41,083 bases of DNA from Saccoglossus kowalevskii (GCF_000003605.2 NW_003149269.1:290663-331745), one strand, 5' to 3'; counted from the stretch's first letter, positions 23,267 through 33,563 are shown. Notes: generated by a model not told the origin, from the letters alone. Made by a program: numbers and translations.

Positions 23267-23839
23267 CTCTACACCGTCCATGTCCTCAACATGGGTGAAT
23301 CCTTGAATAGCCAAAGTGTACAGAATGCAATCCATGTATTTCTCAAGCTTAGCATTTCTCGTTTTCACCACTTGGTGGCACTTTTCAAGCTCCGAATATC
23401 TCTGCTTGACATTTTCCAACTCCTTGACCTGCTTAGTGCTGCTCATGCGAGTCAGAAGTTTGCCAATCTCCTCTTCGAGAATCTGGTTTTCAAGAAAAAG
23501 TAGCTTTACCCGGGTTTCCATGGTATCATTTTTTTCACGGTAATGGTTTAATTGACCATTTTCAGCTACAAGTCCTTTAACTTGTTTTGTCAGTTCTTCA
23601 ATGAGGATATCTTTAGCTCTGATCTTGTCATTCAAATCTCTCCTCCAATCAGCTTCCAACACGCAATCATCAGAATGTGGGTCGTACCATGTTATCATAG
23701 GTAGGGCAGGTGATACCTGAAGGGACGCGCTGCATTGGAAAACGTCACCACACTTTTGAAGAAGCGTGCCTTGTTTCTCTTGACTTTGTGTTGTTGTTGT
23801 GGTGGTGGTGTTTGTTGAATCCCACTTCTCGTTAATATC
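23267..23839 (-). CDS. Coiled-coil protein, 191-codon exon (probable continuation of the SKICH gene)
   Basis: On the minus strand the exon begins after TTATACTTTTGTAG and ends at a GTATGT donor. Its 573 nt are open in one frame and divisible by three. It starts DINEKWDSTN with a run of Thr, then CGDVFQCSASLQV, then WYDPHSDDC. From residue about 68 to 172 there is a long amphipathic coiled coil (LIEELTKQVKGLVAENGQLN, ENQILEEEIGKLL). The open frame runs back past the first Met (ATG at 23,698) to the acceptor, so an upstream exon is expected. The SKICH exon 0.8 kb upstream can splice to it in phase 0, giving the SKICH-then-coiled-coil order of CALCOCO/TAX1BP1 proteins. A separate gene starting at Met 23,698 cannot be excluded. 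Confidence 0.8.
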
Positions 23840-24021
23840 CTACAAAAGTATAATAAAACAAAAATGACAATTGGTACAGTCATGAGCTGTATGATTCGAA
23901 GAAAAAAAAAACATGGAAGATTCTGAGTTGAATTAGTATCACGCCCTCTAACCACGATCCTTTGAAGTAAATCCGCCGATGTCACTCAACACCGCGACAA
24001 AAGGGGCGCTCTCTGAATATA

Positions 24022-24151
24022 CTGTAAAACCAATTAAACAATGAGTTCTAGTTTCAATTTTACATGTTCGCGTAGATTTAATTTAGCGGATTTTACATTA
24101 TCAGTAAAAATGGGGAAATTAAAGCCCGGTGAATAATTAATGCATTTACAG
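24022..24151. mobile_element. 130-bp MITE with CTGTAAAA...TTTACAG termini
   Basis: Flanked by TA on both sides (24,020-24,021 and 24,152-24,153). The interior holds TAGATTTAATTTAGCGGATT and GAAATTAAAGCCCGGTGAAT, the vocabulary of the 10,028 and 19,772 elements in shortened form. It lies in the intron between the SKICH exon and the 23,267-23,839 exon, if those are one gene. Confidence 0.8.
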
Positions 24152-24478
24152 TATGTCGATAAAAGTGTTCTCAACAGCACGACATCTGAGTGTCACATAA
24201 CACACAGCAAAACAACGAAACATCAGTGATATGTTTTCTCCGAAGTTGCGTTTGTTTCAGATCGCGATTACTTGTAAACAAAGTCAATAAACATTGATTG
24301 CAACTGTTCATATAATGAAATTCGAATGTATAAAGAAAGAGCAGAGTCAAAAAATAACCATTCGTGTTTCGTCGTGCTTTACTCGCCACGTGAAAGTCTT
24401 GTACGACAAACTTGAAAAGCATGACGTCAGACAGCGGTCAAGCGTATTGGTTAAAAGGAATCCTGCTTGACAGCAACT

Positions 24479-24612
24479 TTTACAGGGCGGCAGTCGTCGT
24501 TCCGCGTCCTGTTCGATATAGGACTCATAGCGACGTACACAACGCGTGTAAAATACATTGTTTATTTACATGAAATTCGAACACGCGCTGCGCGACGACC
24601 ACCGCGCTTTAA
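24479..24612. mobile_element. Uninterrupted 134-bp palindromic MITE
   Basis: Left end TTTACAGGGCGGCAGTCGTC, right end GACGACCACCGCGCTTTAAA, mutually inverted. The centre reads GTGTAAAATACATTGTTT, the empty counterpart of the insertion site at 10,026-10,236. Its right end touches the SKICH open frame: the TAA that closes that frame (24,609-24,611, minus strand) is part of the element's terminal TTTAAA. Confidence 0.88.
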
Positions 24613-25610
24613 ATGATATAACTACCAAAAACATAAATAATAATAATAAAAAATATAATTATAACCATTTCATTGCTTGGACTATATTCAATTGCTAGTA
24701 GGGGCATCCGGGTCACAGCCATGGGTTGATTTACTGAAATCAGCTGCTGGTTGGCAACCCCCTGTGGAGTATAAGGTACCAAGGCGCGTTCAGGGTTGTC
24801 TTCTTCCGTCTCTTCTGTCAAGTTGGTAAGGATCGCCAATAGCGACATGACATTGAATGCAAATAAGCCTTCATCCGTCAGTGTTACGTGATCTCTATTT
24901 TGGTGAAGGTTTCTTGTTTTTGTGTTCTCCGGTTCCGTAAATCGCATAAACGTTTCCATCATTGGATTTGGTTGCGAGTCGCAAAAATCCATCGCCCCCT
25001 CCGTGATCTGATCAAGCCATTTTGAGATATCACCCTCTACGTCCGAAGTTTCTTCCGTTGCTGTTGTAGCGTCCTCTTGTGGCATAGAAATGCCGTCCTG
25101 TCGTTCATCGGCACCAGACGTTCCGTAGTAATCATCCATCAGTGCCAGAGGCTCGATAGGTTCTTCTGGAGTGACTGAAACTTCTTCTTCTGGAAACGTT
25201 TCCATTTCATGACAGAGCCTGAACGAGCCGCTCACGCCGATAATTTCACCTTCTTTCGTGACGTAGACAAACTGATAAGAACCTTCCCCGTTGACGTCAT
25301 AAATCGGAATAGTTCTCGTGGAGAAGACGAGACTTTGTATGAGAGCGTTGTTAGGAGCCGGGATCCACTGAAACTTGACGTAGTCACTGACCGACGTCCA
25401 ACCTGCCGGGTATATACCAACCCAGTCATGTGACGACTGCGTCACCAAGTCGCCGACACGATAGGATACAAATATATCCTCGTTCGCCAAATATGAATTG
25501 TGTACGTCTCGGAACTCCACTAGTTCGAATAATGAGTTGATCGCCTCACATTCTGAACTCGAGCTAGAACTAGCCGAACTGCACGAGCTGGCATGCTTCA
25601 GGGCCGCCAT
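24609..25610 (-). CDS. SKICH-domain protein, CALCOCO/TAX1BP1 type (first coding exon)
   Basis: Start chosen at ATG 25,610 (AGTATGGCG, A at -3, G at +4). A pyrimidine-rich ATATATTTCAG acceptor lies 15 bases upstream, so a 5' non-coding exon is likely. After a Ser-rich leader (residues 8-19), residues about 31-132 form a SKICH domain: FRDVHNSYLANEDIFVSYRV, the hallmark DWVGIYPAGWTSVSDYVKFQ, then GEGSYQFVYVTKEGEIIGVS. SKICH domains occur in the autophagy adaptors NDP52/CALCOCO2 and TAX1BP1, and in CALCOCO1. Residues 133-290 are acidic and probably disordered. The open frame reaches TAA at 24,609, but its last 18 residues are a hydrophobic Ile/Phe run read from AT-rich DNA. An in-phase donor GTAAAT at 24,734-24,729 would end the exon at 24,735 after 292 codons and join 23,839 in frame; ATG|GTTATA is a weaker alternative. 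The domain call is firm, the exon end is not. Confidence 0.88.
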   Translation of the reverse strand: MAALKHASSCSSASSSSSSECEAINSLFELVEFRDVHNSYLANEDIFVSYRVGDLVTQSSHDWVGIYPAGWTSVSDYVKFQWIPAPNNALIQSLVFSTRTIPIYDVNGEGSYQFVYVTKEGEIIGVSGSFRLCHEMETFPEEEVSVTPEEPIEPLALMDDYYGTSGADERQDGISMPQEDATTATEETSDVEGDISKWLDQITEGAMDFCDSQPNPMMETFMRFTEPENTKTRNLHQNRDHVTLTDEGLFAFNVMSLLAILTNLTEETEEDNPERALVPYTPQGVANQQLISVNQPMAVTRMPLLAIEYSPSNEMVIIIFFIIIIYVFGSYII

Positions 25611-26218
25611 ACTAAATCTAAAATCTGAAATATATGAAAAAAAAATATATTTGTTAATATCAAGTATTATTACTATGGTTTTATACGGCCACGGAAATAC
25701 TTTAAAATCCATAAAAACAACGACAGGGAAAAAAGGAATTTTTATACCTTTCGGTGACATATAGTATAAAATAGTATGTCGTTATATAATTCTGATATTT
25801 ACGAATCATTGGGAAATTCTGGGGGAATATTATTTATTTTTCATGATATGATGCCTTTACATGAATTTCTAGAAAGATTATTTCCAAAAATTCCCATTTG
25901 TGCATTGAATTAAAAGATTTTCTTAAAAACCATGACTTGTACTAGATATAGTAGTACTTTTGAAACATAATATTGTGACACAATTGACACTATATGATAA
26001 ATAGGTCGAAATGTTCAGCCCGAATAGTGAATTTCCCAATCACTGCGAGATCTCGCGTCGTGTGCGGATCAATTGTTTGCGACTGGAAATGAATTATTTG
26101 ATTTAGACATGAATTTCTGTTTTGCCTAGCCCAATGTCGGAATACCAAATTTTCAAAAAGGAAAATAGCATTGATAGACCTTTACTCCATCAAAATTGAC
26201 CTCCATTTGTTATAGTGA
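25611..26218. other. Upstream flank of the SKICH exon
   Basis: AT-rich DNA containing the inferred splice acceptor (AG just upstream of 25,624 on the minus strand) for the exon holding the start codon. A 5' untranslated exon and promoter are expected beyond it but cannot be placed. Confidence 0.45.
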
Positions 26219-26544
26219 TCCTCGGGGGCGGAGCTACGTCACAGACGTTCTACGTTGCTAAGACGCGCACCACTGTACCACGTATTTCTATGGGCTTTGT
26301 GCGCGCTGCTGTGGAACGCCTGTGGAGCCGGTGAAAATTCGAGAAAACAACGCAAACTCAACTTTGAAGTAATCCTGAACTTCCAAATTCATATATGTTA
26401 CACACGTAGGGCTAATCTTGTTACACTGTTCAGGGCACTCTCAACAACCATCGCAAAGTACCGTTTTCTGTGAGTTTTTGGTCTTTGTTTTCACCGCGAA
26501 GGTTGCCAGGCGGTAGAAAATGCCCGGATGTCCGCCCCCGAGGA
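26219..26544. mobile_element. MITE with TCCTCGGGGGCGGA termini, copy 1
   Basis: 326 bp with inverted ends TCCTCGGGGGCGGA and TCCGCCCCCGAGGA. Flanks are GA and TA, consistent with a TA duplication with one change. About 90% similar by eye to the copy at 26,707, sharing CTACGTCACAGACGTTCTAC and GGTGAAAATTCGAGAAAACA. Confidence 0.9.
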
Positions 26545-26706
26545 TATTATTAAGCGTGGAAATACCCCATACTTTCGTTGTCTTGGTTTTACGTTCCATT
26601 TCACACATAACGCGGGATCTCGCAGTAAACGGAGAATGCTCTGTTGAAGATTATGTCACTAGTCTGAAAAACACCTAAAAGTATATGAAAGTACTCCCTT
26701 TGGCTA

Positions 26707-27041
26707 TCCTCGGGGGCGGAGCTACGTCACAGACGTTCTACGTTGCTAAGACGCGCACCACTGTACATGCATTTCTATGGGCTCTGTGCGCGCTGCTGAG
26801 GAACGCCGGTCGAGCCGGTGAAAATTCGAGAAAACAACACAAACTCAACTTTGAAGTAATCCTGAACAACCAAATTTATATATGTTAAACACGTAGGGCT
26901 AATCTTGTTGCGCTGTTCAGAGGAGTCTCCACAATCACCCCAAAGTACCGTTTTCTGCGAGTTTTGGGCCTTTGTTTTCACCGCCGTGGGTTGCCAGGCG
27001 ATGAAAATGCCGGGATGTCCGCCCCCCCCCCCCCCCGAGGA
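26707..27041. mobile_element. MITE with TCCTCGGGGGCGGA termini, copy 2
   Basis: 335 bp in the same orientation as copy 1 and flanked by perfect TA dinucleotides. The C5 tract of its right terminal repeat has grown to about 15 C residues, so the two ends no longer match in length there. Confidence 0.92.
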
Positions 27042-27129
27042 TATGGGCAATCGCAGAGGTTAATTTAATTCAGTCGCTGCGGGCGCAATTCATTTCGCAC
27101 GATTAGGCCCAAAACAAAACAAAACTTAT

Positions 27130-27807
27130 GTTGCCCTCAAGTCGGAAAATTGAAAAATTGGGTAGGTCGGTCGGACTTGTTTTTTTTTCTAAACTTAATT
27201 TAAAATTTAATAGTTGATCCAGCTTTTGCTGTCATGCACACAGTAAACGTCTTTGCCATGTTCGCTACCGCTGTACACATGTACCTCCTACACACGGTGA
27301 CAAACCCGGAAGCGAGAATACTGACAGCGTTAAAACAACGTGCAAAAGCCGTTGTTTTGTTTGTGATGTAAGCGGATGAGAGTTTAATATAAAATGTCAC
27401 GTTTTGTAAATTAATAAAATGTTGTGCATTTCATGTATTAAAAATTATATTTACTACAACAAACGTATTGCTTTTGATTCAAAATATTGTTTTTATTTAA
27501 TTAAGAAAATACTTGGTGCGGCGATATTTTTAATATTGTGCCTGAAAATGGCCAAAAATGCAAAAGACGTGTTTGCTCTTCAGACATCATGGTATTCGGA
27601 AAATGTCAGAAAAATACAGATCAACCCGAGGTTCAAAGTCGCCACTTATCCCTTTGGAACCCAGGGAATAAAACAACGGCCCGGGATCGTTAATTTTTGG
27701 AGGAAACACTTTTTTACTGTTTAAAATGGTGAGTTTTTAATATTTGGGCCTATTAAAAAAAACGCGACCCGATATTTCATATTTTCCGGTCGGTGACTAA
27801 GGGCAAC
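27130..27807. mobile_element. 678-bp inverted-repeat element with GTTGCCCT termini
   Basis: Left end GTTGCCCTCAAGTC with GGAAAATTGAAAAATTGGGT just inside. Right end (reverse complement) GTTGCCCTTAGTCACCGACC with GGAAAATATGAAATATCGGG inside. The interior contains a 101-codon open frame (27,419-27,724, +) with no recognised transposase motif, so it is probably non-autonomous or decayed. Confidence 0.65.
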
Positions 27808-27892
27808 AAAACATTTGACCTTACGCAAAAGAGCGTAGTGATTTCAGGGTAACACGATACATCCCACAATGCAACGAGAATGACACATCCAG

Positions 27893-28408
27893 TTAAGGCT
27901 ACACTGATTTAATTTTATGGATGACATCCTCTGGAGACTCCAAAACTAATGCGAGAAGGCGAAGAAGAAAAAATCTTGCCAAAAAAAAAAAATCCTGCTA
28001 AATCCACAGGACTCTCCCTGGCCGACGTCAATTGCGTACCAGTCAACAACAATCCCTCCGTTTTTTCTCTGAACTTTTATGCTCACGTATTTTGGTGGCG
28101 CAGTCGCCATGTTGGAATTCCCGGCAACGCAATACCCATGTGCAGAAGATCATTTACGACAAAATAGGCACGTTTGGAGGTATGATATATTGAAGATATT
28201 ATAAACTACTATTACGTTTGGAGGTAGTCCAAAACGAGTTTTACGACAAGCCGGCGCTTTGCGACAATATGAGTCAGCAAGTTCCGGACAGAAAACCGAT
28301 ATGTGGAGACTCGTCGTCGGAATTTTTTTTTTTTTTTTTTTTTTGAGAACAGGCTAAAACTAATGCGCGCGCGGATGTCATCCATAAAATTAAGTCGGTG
28401 TGGCCTAA
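27893..28408. mobile_element. 516-bp inverted-repeat element, TTAAGGCTACAC...GTGTGGCCTAA
   Basis: The two ends pair over about 35 bp: TTTAATTTTATGGATGACAT on the left mirrors GATGTCATCCATAAAATTAA on the right. The interior includes a T run of more than 20 and GCCATGTTGGAATTCCCGGC. A deleted relative lies at 36,046-36,685. No transposase-like coding region seen. Confidence 0.82.
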
Positions 28409-29216
28409 CCAATAGACCACTTTCCCGGAAGTCGAAGATACGGCGTTTCGTATGCGCGCGCATGTCTTTTTGGGGTGTAACGTAAACTTGCACTCGTAAT
28501 ATTGTGTTTCTGGGTGTACCAATCGACGTAACAAAAATGAAATTTCCTTCTATCGTCTATCAGCAAACTGACTTGTTTGTATTTTCGGCCATGACAAAGT
28601 AAGAGTATTTTTGCACCCCAGTTTTGCTACTTCCGGGAAAGTGGTCTATAGGTTGACTACAGGTCTGTCGACTGCGAGGTTGGCGACAGGATGTTTGATA
28701 ATTAGGTCGACAACGAGAGGGGTTGACGAGCAGGACGACGGTCGATCAGTCGTATAAGAGAGCATCGGCTCACCACTCACCGACGTACAATTAGGCCCTG
28801 GAACGTGCAGCTCTGGGTGTGTGTTTTATCATAAATGATGAAAACCAGTGGCGGAGGTACGGGGGGCAGAGGGGCGGTCGCCCCGCGAAACAAATGTTGG
28901 GGGCGTCGCAAAATTTGATACTCAGGCTGGTGATCAGTTCCCCCCCCCATGTAACATTTCGTGCCGCCGCCTCTAAAAACGACATACAGCGACTTGTGTA
29001 AGTATTGTTTAGCAGCTAGGGATAGCACCTATGCGAATCCCAGAAGATACTCTCAAAGCCCGAATTCAACGCGGACAGTCTCACTCATTCCCCTGACAAC
29101 GATCTATCCTCCAAACCCGCACCCGCCACTCTGACGCAGAACCACAACCCCTAGCCCGATAGCTATTACATGCCATGTTTGTCATAGTTTCATTATTGCG
29201 AGTTTAAGCCTTCAGA
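28409..29216. other. Spacer with one dispersed GC-rich repeat
   Basis: The part at 28,848-28,985 (GTGGCGGAGGTACGGGG, GAGGGGCGGTCGC, AGGCTGGTGA, CATTTCGTGCC) matches the block at 33,356-33,482, so it is a dispersed repeat, probably transposon-derived. The rest is unrecognised. Confidence 0.55.
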
Positions 29217-29487
29217 ATATTATTTAGCGAACGAGGATATATTTGTATCCTATCGTGTCGGCGACTTGGTGACGCAGTCGTCACATGACTGGATTGGTAT
29301 ATACCCGGCGGGTTGGGCGTCTGTCAGTGACTACGTCAAGTTTCAGTGGATCCCGGCTCCTAACAACGCCTTCATACAAAGTCTCGTCTTCTCCACGAGA
29401 ACTATTCCGATTTATGACGTCAACGGGGAAGGTTCTTATCAGTTTGTCTACGTCACCAAACAAGGCGAAATTATCGGCGTGAGCAGC
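29217..29487 (+). pseudogene. Inverted partial copy of the SKICH exon
   Basis: About 270 bp match the SKICH exon (25,216-25,489, minus) at roughly 95% nucleotide identity, counted by eye as about a dozen differences. It encodes LANEDIFVSYRVGDLV through EIIGVSSSF without a stop. Changes relative to the gene are few and conservative (Val64Ile, Thr72Ala, Leu90Phe, Glu120Gln, Gly128Ser). Similarity begins inside the SKICH domain and stops abruptly after Ser-Phe; the frame then runs into AT-rich DNA and ends at 29,592. The leader, the first strand and the acidic tail are missing, so I call it a truncated duplicate. CCTTCAG just upstream could act as an acceptor, so exonisation is not excluded. Confidence 0.85.
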
Positions 29488-30264
29488 TCGTTTATATATA
29501 GAATATCAAAAATAAAAAAAAGTTTATTTTTCGAGATACTTGTCCGAAATGTTATGTTCAATTTTCGGTACACTGGTTTATTTCATATCTGAAAATCTTT
29601 CTCGGCCTCGTGACATAAAATGAACAAACAATTCATTTATCATCATTATTTAAAACGAATCTTCATATTCTTAAAAAAAATGAAAATAATTTAATTCAAA
29701 TTCAGTCCGAACTGCCTCAAAAGTGCATACTTAAAAATGGTTAATCGCCGTTAGAACTGAAATACGTTAAAATTATTTGTTAAATATTCCTATCCATTTT
29801 AGACGTACAGCTTACATCCACACACCGTTAACCCACTATAAACTCATATATCATTTTGGCCGCACTCGGAATACGCATATTTGGGTAACCCTGAGAAACC
29901 CGATCGATAAATTATAATCGATAATTTCTTTTACAAAACTCAGCAAAACCAAAATAACCAAATCTAAAATTTTTCCAAGCAAAAGTTCTTCCGTATCCAC
30001 GCGAAAAATATCCAAAATAAATTGTCGAAGTCAGTAAATTGATAAATCAACACTAGTTAACTTAGAATTAACTACTTAGGTAGTTGTAAGCATTTTTTTC
30101 TCTAAATGATATATAACGTTAATTGTATGTAGACAGTTGGTAAATTTTAGATCTATGTCTCTGTCGTGTAGACAACTTTATTTTAAAAAATAAAGATCGT
30201 TTTAAGCAGAAATATTAGACAATTCAGATTAAGACAGGCTTTGACTCGGGCCTATATTGGTATT
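29488..30264. other. AT-rich spacer, nothing recognised
   Basis: No repeats with clear ends and no coding potential beyond chance. Confidence 0.45.
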
Positions 30265-30387
30265 ATAAATAAAATAAAATAAAATAAAATAAAATAAAAT
30301 AAAATAAAATAAAATAAAATAAAATAAAATAAAATAAAATAAAATAAAATAAAATAAAATAAAATAAAATAAAATAAAATAAAATAA
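30265..30387. repeat. (AAAAT)n microsatellite
   Basis: About 24 uninterrupted AAAAT units. A second, shorter 5-bp array (TTTAA units) lies at 30,630-30,655. Confidence 0.98.
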
Positions 30388-31549
30388 TTGGATTACAACT
30401 AGTGACCTTAACGGCCTCTACGATACCAGCGTCTTTACCTTGCGCCTATATCAGGTTTATTTCCCTGGGTGGTTTTCTTCTTTACAATTATTGTTGACGC
30501 GTGTTATTAGGAAATTTATTGTTTTTAACAGTATAATGCTTCAATATAGATTACCGCGAAAAAAGTTTAAATTTATAGTTAAAATTAATTATTTTAAATT
30601 AATAATTGTGTACGATATTTTAAACAAAATTAATTTAATTTAATTTAATTTAATTCGATGCAGTGTATACAATTCTTTCCCTATGACCTTATAAATGGGC
30701 AAACCTTGTTGACAGAATATCGGACGTAATCGTCCATTTAGATATTACCATTATTGATACGTCGCAAGTAGACATTTAACAAAACATGCAGGGCTGATAA
30801 AATCAAAAAAATATTGCCCAACAAAGCGGGGTCGTTACAGTTTTGCGTACAGCGCGAAACGGGGTCTGATCGGGGTCTGGTCTTGTTCTCGAGTAAATCC
30901 GGGCAAACCGCGAAGTCACTGTAACACCCACTTACATGTTCTTCCAGTACCGGGAGCGGACATTGTATGGAGGGGGGGGGGGGGGGTTGCTGTCGACCAG
31001 TGTCCAAAGTCCCGGGCTTTTGAGGGCGCCGCGGTCTCAAATGATTAGGACATGTTACCGACACACTGTCGTTATATGTCCTGTCACTGCATGCCCGTAT
31101 ACACTGTCTTGTAAATGCCATAACAATGTTTTTTCTTACCTTATAACAGGAGCAAAAAACCTGAGACGCGTTATTTAAAATCAACTTCAACAAATAAAGA
31201 TCAAAAAACACAAATCGAATAAACAGATCGCGTCAATAAATAAACTTTCATCCAATCATTATGTCCTAACAATGCCGCGTTTGTTTAAAATAGAGATCAT
31301 TGTGACCTTTCATTCTCCGCGTCGCTTTGGAACAATGAGTGACGTCATCTCGCGTGGAACGACAGGCGTGCGTTGAAGCGCCGCTTGCGCTTATTCGAGG
31401 AGCGTGGGCGGAGAGAATCGTCTCTATGGGAAGTCGGAAAACAATATGCCTGGACTGAACAAATGAAATGTTTGTCGTATTTTACTTTAACAGATTTTTC
31501 CAATATAAATGTATTAACCGCTTTACACCCGAAAATATATATACATGTA
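30388..31549. other. Spacer, no gene recognised
   Basis: A 157-codon minus-strand frame (30,738-31,211) crosses a poly-G run and shows no domain. The block at 31,280-31,380 is CpG-rich with TGACGTCA, a CRE-type palindrome, and may be regulatory. No product can be assigned. Confidence 0.4.
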
Positions 31550-32275
31550 GTTGTTCCGGTTCGTCGACAAATTTATTTTTGGAACTACCACCGCTGTTAT
31601 TTTTTCTCTAGAAGCAAAAGCTGTGGCCGGGATTAGAATGTAGCCCGACATTTCGGGAAATACTAGTAGTTCAACACAATAATGGTACATGTAGATTGAC
31701 AGACGACCAAGAGATTCTTGCTGTATCTGCCTGTTGACGTGCTTGAGAGAACCCCCCTCCCGAGTGAAGACGCTGTGGTGTCACACAGAACGTGTCAGGA
31801 AACGTAACGGATGCAACGGACAGACATGTTGTGGAAAGTTGTAGTTTCAAATCCCTCATAGTAAATTATTGTATGTTACTAGACATACATCCGGGGTACC
31901 AACAATACCGTACCCGGATGTGGCTCCTCAAACATAAAAGTAATACGACTCTTCGGGATTTAGTCGCACCCCTACCGCAAAAATAATACGGGTCGACAAT
32001 ATCTCTATGTTTGGTAAAAGTCGTGTTTATCTTTATGTTGTGACTTAACGCTCAATATATGACGTAAATTTCAGTTGGAAATATTGCAATGTTTTCTGGA
32101 AATCGCGGATTCAGTGATGTCGCCAATTACACTGTTAGGTAACTCAGAAAATAAAACATATGGTAATGACAGTTTTGAATGAGATAACAAAAAAAAAAAA
32201 AAGAGAATAAAAACTGAAAATGTCATCACACACTTCAAGCTACTGCGTGTCACAAAGAGTTTTTTTTTTGCTCCA
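31550..32275. repeat. 726-bp tandem duplication, copy 1
   Basis: Begins GTTGTTCCGGTTCGTCGACA and is followed immediately by copy 2 at an offset of exactly 726 bp. Each copy contains a stem-forming pair ACATCCGGGGTAC / GTACCCGGATGT about nine bases apart. No coding function recognised. Confidence 0.95.
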
Positions 32276-33001
32276 GTTGTTCCGGTTCGTCGACAAATTT
32301 ATTTTTGGAACTACCACCGCTGTTATTTTTTCTCTAGAAGCAAAAGCTGTGGCCGGGATTAGAATGTAGCCCGACATTTCGGGAAATACTAGTAGTTCAA
32401 CACAATAATGGTACATGTAGATTGACAGACGACCAAGAGATTCTTGCTGTATCTGCCTGTTGACGTGCTTGAGAGAACCCCCCTCCCGATTGAAGACGCT
32501 GTGGTGTCACACAGAACGTGTCAGGAAACGTAACGGATGCAACGGACAGACTTGTTGTGGAAAGTTGTAGTTTCAAATCCCTCATAGTAAATTATTGTAT
32601 GTTACTAGACATACATCCGGGGTACCAACAATACCGTACCCGGATGTGGCTCCTCAAACATAAAAATAATACGACTCTTCGGGATTTAGTCGCACCCCTA
32701 CCGCAAAAATAATACGGGTCGACAATATCTCTATGTTTGGTAAAAGTCGTGTTTATCTTTATGTTGTGACTTAACGCTCAATATATGACGTAAATTTCAG
32801 TTGGAAATATTGCAATGTTTTCTGGAAATCGCGGATTCAGTGATGTCGCCAATTACACTGTTAGGTAACTCAGAAAATAAAACATATGGTAATGACAGTT
32901 TTGAATGAGATAACAACAAAAAACTTTGAAGAGAATAAATACTGAAAATGTCATCACACACTTCAAGCTACTGCGTGTCACAAAGAGTTTTGTTTTGCTC
33001 C
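32276..33001. repeat. 726-bp tandem duplication, copy 2
   Basis: Nearly identical to copy 1, with only scattered substitutions and indels in homopolymer runs. For example, the A-run at about 32,191 in copy 1 is ACAAAAAACTTTG here. Such similarity implies a recent duplication. Confidence 0.95.
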
Positions 33002-33355
33002 AGTTATTCCAGCTAATATGGATATTCCTACAAGTAGTGGTGGAGCGATTCTGTGACGTCATAATGCCGTAAATGAATGACAGCAACGTCGTTCAAATCG
33101 ACAACTGTGTTTGCTAATGTAGTCGTTCGTCATCTCAAATATACAACATTTCTCCCCAATCATAATCTACATTGACGGATAACCACATGTCACAACGATA
33201 CCGACGCTTTGAAAGTCTTCGTGTCGCCCAATTACGTCATAGAATCGCTTAACCACGAAAGGGCGCATGTAAATGTATATTTTAGTACAATATTATGCAT
33301 AACCGAAAATAGTGTTTTTGCTGTACATGGTTATATACTGAATTCATAAAAATGG

Positions 33356-33482
33356 GGTAATGAGCAAACTGAGGGGCGGTCGCATGCCCCGGACCCCTAG
33401 TAAATTCGCGCATTCGGGCCGGGCGCAAGGCTGGTGAGAAGATCATCTCGCCCCCACGCAAAATGTCGTGCCTCTACAAGCA
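33356..33482. repeat. Dispersed GC-rich repeat, relative of 28,848-28,985
   Basis: Shares GAGGGGCGGTCGC, AGGCTGGTGA and ATGTCGTGCCTCTA with the earlier copy. Probably a decayed transposon end. Confidence 0.55.
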
Positions 33483-33563
33483 ATTGTGATTGTCAGATAG
33501 ATTTTAAACAAAGCTCACACACTATTGTCGCATACGACTTATGTACCACTTCCGTGTCACTGA

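Noticed and set aside
27419-27724. 101-codon frame inside the GTTGCCCT element
   Set aside because: No DDE/D or other transposase signature; noted only as interior of the element.
28212-28534. Overlapping minus-strand frames, and the similar frame at 36,407-36,658
   Set aside because: They lie in two copies of the same inverted-repeat element, include a long T run translated as poly-Lys, and show no transposase motif.
30738-31211. 157-codon minus-strand frame
   Set aside because: It crosses a poly-G run that gives a proline tract and shows no domain or splice support.
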